This document shows positions 1 to 5,308 of a DNA stretch of 7,340 nucleotides, in pieces (positions within the stretch are counted from its first letter, which is position 1; every line of letters begins with the position of its first letter). This DNA comes from Bacteroidales bacterium. Its GTDB lineage: Bacteria > Bacteroidota > Bacteroidia > Bacteroidales > UBA7960. The notes under the pieces were generated by a model. The model had not been told where the DNA came from, did no database searches, and saw nothing but the letters and a program-made list of their open reading frames with translations. The stretch covers positions 1 through 7,340 of the forward strand of contig SKTQ01000273.1 of NCBI GenBank assembly GCA_007122505.1. Reading direction: 5' to 3'. The position numbers and the translations under genes are program-made.

Positions 1-2400
1 ATCGGAAAATCCGTTATCGATGCGCATGCTGCCCTGCGCACCCTGGTTGTCGAAGGCATAATGACGCATCCCCCCGTCATTGAGCAGCTGGATGCCGGCA
101 TAATGGCCACCCCCGTCAGAATATGAATATGCGAGCCGGGCAGGGACATGCAGTGCCGCCCGGTGCAGCTTCGCATTCCGCAAAAGCCAGTCGGCGAAAA
201 AGCCCGCAAAAAAGTTTTGATATGGTGTTGCCGAATGGTTGGTAATTTCATACCGAATGATGAAAAAATCTTCCGCGGGATCCTCATCCCAGAAATACAC
301 CCCATAGTCAACGGTCACATCCAAGGGTGGCGGTCCTGTGGCAGAATGTCCCCGCACACTTCCGTTTACCCTGATGGGCGCATGGGGGTCATCATATTGA
401 ACATAGGGCAAAATCTCGGGTCGCAGGCTTTGGCTGAACATTCCGGGCATGCTGCCATACACGTTGTCCACAACCTGATGTGTGCTGTTTCCAAGGATGA
501 TACCCCCGCTTTTCAGCACTGTGTAAGCATTGTTAAAGAGAAGGCCTTTGCCCTGGGAGTAATCGGGATAGTTGAAACCGATGGCACCCCGGGCCGACAC
601 CGTGGTGGTGATCGGTCCTGCAAATACGTTGACGTAATTCAGGTTGAGACGGCGAATAAACGACTGCCGGCCTATCCGCTGATCATCCTGATCAAAAAAG
701 GTAACCGTAAAAATAACCGGGTGATTTACCGGCAGGTGGTCATCGGTTTTGACCCAGAAGGGATTGCCGGTATTGCTGATGACCTCCAGGCTGTCGATGG
801 CACCCATGTGCAGGGTATCGGTAATGAAACTGACCCTGGCTGAATTGGCAGTGAGGACAGCTTTAACACTGCTGGCAGGGGCCAGCAGGTTTTGCAGCTT
901 CATCTCCAGGGGAAAAGTATCGCCCGGTCTCACATCGGCCAGCCATTCCTCATCGGTAAGGTGTTCAGGTATCCAGATGAAAGGCCTGTTTTCGGTCAGG
1001 GCCCTGAACATGTTAAGCCTGCCAAAGCCTAACTGACCGGCGTAATTCTGGTTTCCTTCCAGATCATCGATGGGATCGGCCGACATTCTGATGAGTGCAC
1101 CGATTTGCAATGCATCAAGCTGTGGAAAATGGGATCTCAAAATAGCAGCGGCACCGGCGACTACCGGTGAGGCCATGGATGTGCCATTTCCAAGCATATA
1201 ACCGTTATAGACCCATGTGGACAATACGGCACTTCCCGGCGCGGAAACATCCACAAATGGGTTGTAGGTGGAGAAATGGGTTTTAATATCCAGACTGTCG
1301 GTGGCCGCCACGCTGACGGTATGATCAAAAGAAGCGGGATAGAAAGGCCGGTCATTGTTGGCATTTCCGGCAGCAGCTACCACCACCGCATCTCTGTTCA
1401 ATACAGCATAGTTTATGATATCCTGCCCGAAAGGGCCTGCATTGAAATGGCTTCCCCACGAACAATTGATTACATGCGCACCCTGATCGGCGGCATATAC
1501 AACCCCTTCATACGCCATCACTAAACGTCCGAATTCGTCGTCGATCTTTACGGGCAGCAAACGACTGTGAAATCCTACACCGGCAATGCCTTCCTCGTTA
1601 TCGGCGGTGGCGGTGGCAATGCCCGACACATGCAAGCCATGTGCTGATCTGTTGAAGCTGGGGTCGTTGTTTCCTTCGCCCAGATCCCATCCGTAAAAAT
1701 TATCCACATAGCCGTCGTTGTCCGAATCTTCGCCGTTGATGGGATCATCCCAGTTATAGAAAATGGCATCAATCAGGTCGGGATGCTCCAGATCAACACC
1801 GGTATCAACCACGGCGACCACGGTATTGGTGTCGCCTTTGGATATGGCCCATGCCTGAAAAGCAGCAATATTTTCCAGATAATACTGTTCATGAAGCAGC
1901 GAATCATTCGGAAAGTATGCCTCCCGGGAATGTCCGGACCTTGATGGATATTGGGTGAAAAACGCCTGTGTTTCCGGAATAAATCTCGGCTGCACATAAT
2001 CAACCAGGCCGCTGGCGGCGATTTTCTGCATGAGAGGAAGAACCTGTTCAGGTTCTGTTACTACCACTTCAAAAATTCTGCTCAAATCGCTAAGCCTTTG
2101 CCCCGATCGGTGGAATTTTTCAGCGGGAGGCCGGTGACGGGGAAATACACGGAAGGCTCTTTCCGTTCGGTTTTGATCAAGCAATACCTGGATCTGCCGG
2201 GGCACTGTTTGCGGATCATCCAGCGCTGAGGCAGCATCCTCGCTGATCCTGAAAATGATGTGACCGGGCAAAACGGCCTGCTGCTCCAAAGCTTTGTGAT
2301 AATCCATAAAAACATAATCAACTTGCCCATACAGCGGATACATCAACCCAATCAATACCACTATCAAGGACCTTGCAACTATTTTCTGGTAATTATTCAT
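1..2400 (-). CDS. Secreted subtilisin-like (S8) serine protease, C-terminus cut by window edge
   Basis: One open frame of 800 codons runs from the ATG at 2398-2400 to base 1 without a stop, so the C-terminus is missing. Residues 1-25 form a signal peptide (basic start, hydrophobic core, likely cut after Gly25), so the protein should leave the cytoplasm. Residues 26 to about 155 look like an inhibitory propeptide. The S8 domain spans about 160-468 and keeps every key residue: Asp199 in VVDTG, His254 in HGLHVSG, oxyanion Asn346 in AAAGN and Ser408 in NGTSMASP. A DxDxDG loop (Asp225, 227, 229, 233) between Asp and His probably binds calcium. The usual Thr of HGTH is Leu256. Residues 470-800 are beta-rich accessory domains that I cannot name. 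Many Bacteroidota relatives end in a type IX secretion sorting domain; here that end is out of view. The start is chosen because it directly precedes the signal peptide. Function as a secreted endopeptidase is a family-level inference; the substrate is unknown. Confidence 0.93.
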   Translation of the reverse strand, partial: MNNYQKIVARSLIVVLIGLMYPLYGQVDYVFMDYHKALEQQAVLPGHIIFRISEDAASALDDPQTVPRQIQVLLDQNRTERAFRVFPRHRPPAEKFHRSGQRLSDLSRIFEVVVTEPEQVLPLMQKIAASGLVDYVQPRFIPETQAFFTQYPSRSGHSREAYFPNDSLLHEQYYLENIAAFQAWAISKGDTNTVVAVVDTGVDLEHPDLIDAIFYNWDDPINGEDSDNDGYVDNFYGWDLGEGNNDPSFNRSAHGLHVSGIATATADNEEGIAGVGFHSRLLPVKIDDEFGRLVMAYEGVVYAADQGAHVINCSWGSHFNAGPFGQDIINYAVLNRDAVVVAAAGNANNDRPFYPASFDHTVSVAATDSLDIKTHFSTYNPFVDVSAPGSAVLSTWVYNGYMLGNGTSMASPVVAGAAAILRSHFPQLDALQIGALIRMSADPIDDLEGNQNYAGQLGFGRLNMFRALTENRPFIWIPEHLTDEEWLADVRPGDTFPLEMKLQNLLAPASSVKAVLTANSARVSFITDTLHMGAIDSLEVISNTGNPFWVKTDDHLPVNHPVIFTVTFFDQDDQRIGRQSFIRRLNLNYVNVFAGPITTTVSARGAIGFNYPDYSQGKGLLFNNAYTVLKSGGIILGNSTHQVVDNVYGSMPGMFSQSLRPEILPYVQYDDPHAPIRVNGSVRGHSATGPPPLDVTVDYGVYFWDEDPAEDFFIIRYEITNHSATPYQNFFAGFFADWLLRNAKLHRAALHVPARLAYSYSDGGGHYAGIQLLNDGGMRHYAFDNQGAQGSMRIDNGFSD

Positions 2401-2426
2401 TTATTCAAAATTTTGTCAAAAGAAAA

Positions 2427-2530
2427 CCATTGTTCCAATTTACCAATGTGCAAATTTACCAATGTACCAATTTATCAATGTGAAAATGTATCAATGTACT
2501 AATGTGCAAATGAACCATTGTGCAAATTTC
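2427..2530. repeat. Thirteen degenerate 8-bp tandem units in perfect register
   Basis: Bases 2427-2530 divide into exactly 13 consecutive octamers with no insertion or deletion. The plus-strand consensus is YCAATGTR, with CCAATTTA or CAAATTTA as the commonest variant. Position 3 is A and position 5 is T in all 13 units; position 4 is A in 11; position 6 is G in nine and T in four; position 7 is T in 12. The array lies 26 bp upstream of the protease start codon. Similar strings occur, from memory, between genes in other Bacteroidota genomes. Function is unknown. It lacks the long identical repeats and unique spacers of a CRISPR array. Confidence 0.85.
2451..2458 (-). promoter_or_regulatory. 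Possible -7 element for the protease gene, inside the octamer array
   Basis: On the minus strand this unit reads TAAATTTG, a perfect match to the Bacteroidota -7 consensus TAnnTTTG, 50 bp before the protease ATG. I see no well-spaced TTTG -33 box. The match may be chance, because the array is made of very similar octamers; the unit at 2435-2442 (TAAATTGG) is a near match too. Confidence 0.25.
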
Positions 2531-2550
2531 ACACTTGTTTAGCACCCTTG

Positions 2551-2601
2551 CTACTTACTATCTGCTTTTTTCTACTTACTGCTTACTAATTACTACTTAC
2601 T
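2551..2601. repeat. CTACTTACT short repeat cluster
   Basis: The nonamer CTACTTACT occurs exactly at 2551-2559, 2572-2580 and 2593-2601. A partial copy, GCTTACT, abuts the second copy at 2581-2587. The first two and the last two exact copies both start 21 bp apart. The cluster follows the octamer array after about 20 bp and lies in a pyrimidine-rich, G-poor stretch. No gene is seen here, and function is unknown. Confidence 0.65.
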
Positions 2602-2671
2602 TTTCCCATTTCCTTCCCCCCAAGTTTCAAAAACCTCACATCCCAACCTCATCCTAAAGCTAACTCCCACC

Positions 2672-3142
2672 CTAAACCGCCCTGCTCCCTTCAACCAAAT
2701 CCTTATAATCAGGCACGCCATCCAGAAACAACCACTGCCCCGACTGTTCGTCGCGCATGCAGCAATAATGTGTAAGCCCGTTTGTAACCACAAGATAAGG
2801 TACTCCCAAAGGAAAATTGTAACGTGCCACCTGGTCAAAAACATCCCTGGTGATCGCAACGGCCGGCGATTTGAACTCAATCACCATCATCGGTCCGGAT
2901 TTGCTGCCGTAAACGATGGCATCGGCTCTTTTTGACAGATTATTGTATTTCACACTGCTCTCAACAACAATGAGTGAAACCGGATAACCCTTGTCGCTTT
3001 TCAGCCACCACAGGAAATGCTGACGCACCCATTCTTCCGGGGTGAGGGCAACATAACGTTTTCTGAATATATCAAAAACAAAATGCTTCCCCGACCGCTG
3101 AACGGTTTTTATAGGATACATCGGAAGATTCAGTGTATGCAT
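2672..3142 (-). CDS. Stand-alone HsdR N-terminal-like nuclease domain protein (PD-(D/E)XK)
   Basis: This 156-residue protein resembles the N-terminal nuclease domain of type I restriction R subunits (HSDR_N_2 type), without the helicase and translocase parts. The nuclease motifs are visible: Asp74 in RADAIVY, Glu89 and Lys91 in VIEFKSP (the ExK motif), and a downstream QxxxY motif (Gln104, Tyr108 in DQVARY) typical of HsdR nucleases. The N-terminal block TPEEWVRQHF is characteristic of the small Bacteroidota family. The length suits that family, so this is not a broken hsdR. I chose the ATG at 3140-3142 because relatives begin a few residues before LNLP; a GTG two codons upstream (3146-3148) and an internal ATG at 3119-3121 are alternatives. 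It is divergent from holA, a pairing I recall as common in Bacteroidota. It probably cuts or binds DNA; the biological role is unknown. Confidence 0.85.
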   Translation of the reverse strand: MHTLNLPMYPIKTVQRSGKHFVFDIFRKRYVALTPEEWVRQHFLWWLKSDKGYPVSLIVVESSVKYNNLSKRADAIVYGSKSGPMMVIEFKSPAVAITRDVFDQVARYNFPLGVPYLVVTNGLTHYCCMRDEQSGQWLFLDGVPDYKDLVEGSRAV

Positions 3143-3178
3143 AAACACAATGACTATGGGCGCCGGAGCGTATTCTTA

Positions 3179-3212
3179 CAAAGATAATTGATTTTTTTGT
3201 GCCTTTTCCAAA
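3179..3212 (-). promoter_or_regulatory. Candidate promoter of the HsdR-N-like gene
   Basis: Reading the minus strand, TTTG (3212-3209) is followed after 22 bp by TATCTTTG (3186-3179). This matches the Bacteroidota -33 TTTG / -7 TAnnTTTG pattern, with spacing slightly longer than the usual 19-21 bp. The start codon lies 36 bp downstream, which leaves a short leader. A small inverted repeat, TTTCC-AAA-GGAAA (3205-3217), overlaps the -33 box. Confidence 0.5.
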
Positions 3213-3255
3213 GGAAATAAACCCGAAAAAACAAGCGGTCTTTCAAAGCTTTCAT

Positions 3256-3263
3256 TAAATTTG
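3256..3263 (+). promoter_or_regulatory. Candidate -7 element of holA
   Basis: TAAATTTG matches the Bacteroidota -7 consensus TAnnTTTG exactly and sits 25 bp upstream of the holA ATG. No clear TTTG lies at the expected -33 distance; the nearest similar sequence is TCTTTC around 3239-3244. The short purine-rich stretch before the ATG (ACAAGAAG) has no Shine-Dalgarno core, which is normal in this phylum. Confidence 0.4.
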
Positions 3264-3288
3264 CCTGGGCAAAAGCGATTACAAGAAG

Positions 3289-4305
3289 ATGACGGAAACA
3301 AATTTTCAGCAAATACTTAAGGATATCCGGAATAAAGTCCTTTATCCCATTTATTTCCTTTCGGGGGAGGAGAGTTTTTATATTGATGTGATCGCCGATT
3401 TCATCGAAGAGAACGTGTTGACGGAAACCGAAAGGGAATTCAACCTCAGCATCATGTATGGCAAGGAAACGGACATCCCCACCATTATCAGCACAGCCAG
3501 GCGCTATCCGATGATGGCTTCCCACAATGTGGTCATCATCCGTGAAGCCCATCACATTAAAAACATAGAAGACCTGCTCCCCTATGTGGAACGCCCGCTG
3601 GAGTCAACCATCCTGGTGATCTGTTACAAATACAAAAAAAGCCTGGATAAGCGCACAAAGTTCTACAAAATACTGAGCAAGGCCGGGATCGTTTTTACCG
3701 GAAAAAAGCTTTATGAGAACCAGGTGCCTGCATGGATATCCGGCTATGTTAAACAACATGGGTATAAAATTGGTCCGAGAGCCTTGCAAATGCTGGCCGA
3801 CCACCTGGGAACCGATCTGGGCACCATCGTGAATGAGATACGAAAGCTGTTCATCAACTTAGACAAAGGATCAGAAATTACAACCCTCGTTATAGAGGAG
3901 AACATCGGCATCAGCAAGGATTTTAATATTTTTGAATATCAAAATGCCCTGGGTGCCAGGGATAGTGGCAAGGCATACCGCATCGCCAAATACTTTGCCG
4001 ATAATCCACGGTCAAACCCATTTGTGATGACCACGGCCGTTTTATACCAGTTTTTCTCCAAAGTGCTGCTTTATCACAGCCTGGCAGATAAGTCCCAAAA
4101 CAACGCTGCCTCCGAACTTGGTGTAAATCCGTTCTTTATCAAGGATTATGCGCTGGCTGCAAAAAATTACCCTCCGCAACGGATCATTGCCATTTTTTCG
4201 GAGCTACGCAACTATGACATGAAATCCAAAGGCTGGGAGAATGCTTCTACTAATCATGGCGAACTGGTAAAGGAATTGACTTATAAGATATTGAATCAGG
4301 TTTAG
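3289..4305 (+). CDS. holA: DNA polymerase III subunit delta
   Basis: At 338 residues this has the usual length of bacterial delta subunits. Delta opens the beta sliding clamp as part of the clamp-loader complex, so it acts in the cytoplasm at the replication fork. Visible landmarks are the degenerate nucleotide-binding-fold start YFLSGEESFYID (residues 22-33), FNLSIMYG (51-58), the RRYPMMASHNVVIIREA block (71-87), the YKYKKSLDKRTK stretch (113-124), LYENQVPAWI (141-150) and LGTDLGTIVNEIRKL (173-187), where delta proteins carry a conserved LG.DL..i.NEi.KL pattern. The C-terminal helical collar domain ends in ELVKELTYKIL, also typical. The ATG at 3289 follows a -7-like element by 25 bp. It heads a run of four genes on the same strand with gaps of 42, 29 and 11 bp. 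No key block is missing. Confidence 0.95.
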   Translation: MTETNFQQILKDIRNKVLYPIYFLSGEESFYIDVIADFIEENVLTETEREFNLSIMYGKETDIPTIISTARRYPMMASHNVVIIREAHHIKNIEDLLPYVERPLESTILVICYKYKKSLDKRTKFYKILSKAGIVFTGKKLYENQVPAWISGYVKQHGYKIGPRALQMLADHLGTDLGTIVNEIRKLFINLDKGSEITTLVIEENIGISKDFNIFEYQNALGARDSGKAYRIAKYFADNPRSNPFVMTTAVLYQFFSKVLLYHSLADKSQNNAASELGVNPFFIKDYALAAKNYPPQRIIAIFSELRNYDMKSKGWENASTNHGELVKELTYKILNQV

Positions 4306-4347
4306 GCATAAGATTTTGTTTTACGGATATGTTAAATTGCTTTCATT

Positions 4348-4758
4348 ATGAATCATTGGCTGGTAAAAAGTGAACCTTCTGCCTACTCCTGGCAGCAATT
4401 GGAAAAAGACGGAAAGACCCTCTGGGAGGGTGTTAGAAACTATCAGGCACGCAACAACCTGAAGGAAATGAAAAAAGACGACCTGGTATTGTTTTATCAC
4501 AGTGTGAATGAAAAACGTGTAATGGGCATTGCCAAAGTTGTAAAGGAGCATTACCCGGATCCGACCACCGATGACGACCGTTGGGTGGTTGTTGACGTGG
4601 TTCCGGTTCAGGCGTTGGATAATCCCGTTACCTTAAGTGAGATCAAATCAGATAACCGCCTGGAGAACATTGCCCTGGTTAAACAGGCACGACTCTCCGT
4701 AATGCCTCTAAAACAGGAAGAATTCGACGCCATTGTGGAGTTGGGCAGCAACAAATAA
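4348..4758 (+). CDS. EVE domain-containing protein (PUA-like fold)
   Basis: The whole 136-residue protein is a single EVE domain, a PUA-like nucleic-acid-binding fold known from human thymocyte nuclear protein 1 and many small bacterial proteins. Signature pieces are HWLVKSEP at residues 3-10, WEGVRNYQARNNL at 26-38, the LFYHS strand at 48-52, VVKEHYPDPT at 64-73, RWVVVDVVPV at 79-88 and ARLSVMPL at 114-121. EVE domains in other systems bind modified cytosines or adenines in a pocket; which base this one binds cannot be told from sequence. There is no fused nuclease or ATPase. It lies 42 bp after holA and 29 bp before the cvpA-like gene and may share the holA transcript. No good TTTG / TAnnTTTG pair is seen in the gap. 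The ATG at 4348 gives the standard N-terminus. Confidence 0.92.
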   Translation: MNHWLVKSEPSAYSWQQLEKDGKTLWEGVRNYQARNNLKEMKKDDLVLFYHSVNEKRVMGIAKVVKEHYPDPTTDDDRWVVVDVVPVQALDNPVTLSEIKSDNRLENIALVKQARLSVMPLKQEEFDAIVELGSNK

Positions 4759-4763
4759 TACTG

Positions 4764-4770
4764 AAAGGAG
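4764..4770 (+). promoter_or_regulatory. Shine-Dalgarno-like AAAGGAG upstream of the CvpA-family gene
   Basis: AAAGGAG is complementary to the 3' end of bacterial 16S rRNA, but it ends 17 bp before the ATG at 4788, further than a standard ribosome binding site. Upstream in-frame codons offer no ATG, GTG or TTG start closer to it (only ATA at 4782). Bacteroidota rarely use such sites, so it may be coincidental. Confidence 0.25.
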
Positions 4771-4787
4771 TAACTAAAACCATAGAT

Positions 4788-5297
4788 ATGCTCGATCTGA
4801 TTATTGCCGTTATCCTTATCCTGGGTGCCATCAGGGGCTACCAGAAAGGTTTCTTCTATGAAGCAGCCACGCTGGCAGGATTGGTGGCAGGGGTATTCGT
4901 TGCCATCCTGATGGCAAGCATCGCAGGCAACATTTTTGAAAGCCTCTTTGAATGGAATACAAGGGTGGTAAAGATCGTGGTATTTATCATCGCATTTATC
5001 CTGGTGGTATGGCTTATCCGCTTGCTGGGAGAACTGCTGACCAAGCTGTTCAAAGCACTGATGCTCAGCTTTGTCAATCGCATTGCGGGATTCGCCCTGG
5101 GTTTGCTGAAATGGGCCGTCATACTGGCAATATTGTTTATGGTTCTGGAAATTATGGATCCCGGACAAAGAATCATCTCAAAAGAAATGCAGGCAAACAG
5201 TTACCTGTATTCCATGCTTGAGTCTTTATACAGCCTGATTATTGATCGCATTGGACTCGAATCCAATGGGGAAAATCTTTTTTATGTTGATTTGTGA
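4788..5297 (+). CDS. CvpA family membrane protein
   Basis: The 169-residue protein has four hydrophobic segments at roughly residues 2-18, 28-50, 60-82 and 100-122, the usual CvpA (colicin V production) topology. Family landmarks are RGYQKGF at residues 16-22, just after the first segment, and NRIAGFALGLLKW at 97-109, which matches the NR.aG...G pattern before the last segment. The C-terminal tail (about 125-169) is hydrophilic and contains a SYLYSMLESL stretch where relatives carry a similar motif. It should sit in the inner membrane. In E. coli CvpA is linked to colicin V export and envelope stress tolerance; the molecular activity is not established, and no colicin genes are present here. 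It lies 29 bp after the EVE gene and 11 bp before the class V PLP enzyme gene, so co-transcription with both is likely. Confidence 0.88.
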   Translation: MLDLIIAVILILGAIRGYQKGFFYEAATLAGLVAGVFVAILMASIAGNIFESLFEWNTRVVKIVVFIIAFILVVWLIRLLGELLTKLFKALMLSFVNRIAGFALGLLKWAVILAILFMVLEIMDPGQRIISKEMQANSYLYSMLESLYSLIIDRIGLESNGENLFYVDL

Positions 5298-5308
5298 ATC
5301 GGTAAACC

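Noticed and set aside
148..843. Plus-strand open frame of 231 codons
   Set aside because: It lies entirely antisense to the continuous 800-codon protease frame, and its translation has no recognisable domain. The protease frame is supported by catalytic motifs.
2260..2502. Plus-strand small frame ending in the octamer array
   Set aside because: It is antisense to the protease signal peptide and its tail is only the translated octamers. A frame through an 8-bp repeat cycles through all three phases, so no protein constraint is implied.
2427..2530. CRISPR array
   Set aside because: Units are 8 bp, degenerate and contiguous with no spacers, and no cas gene is present.
2593..2880. Minus-strand 95-codon frame overlapping the end of the nuclease gene
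   Set aside because: It is a shifted reading of the HsdR-N-like gene running on into the repeat-rich gap; its sequence reflects the skewed base composition, with no domain visible.
2672..3142. Truncated type I restriction R subunit (pseudogene)
   Set aside because: The frame is intact with all nuclease motifs and the length expected of the small stand-alone family, and no helicase remnants lie downstream.
4306..4347. Separate promoter for the EVE gene
   Set aside because: TTTG (4315-4318) and TAAATTGC (4333-4340) are present, but the spacing is only 14 bp and the -7 match is imperfect. Co-transcription with holA is simpler.
4608..5168. Minus-strand 186-codon frame
   Set aside because: It is antisense to the EVE and CvpA-family genes, rich in His, Gln and Cys as expected from reverse reading of membrane-protein codons, and has no recognisable motif.
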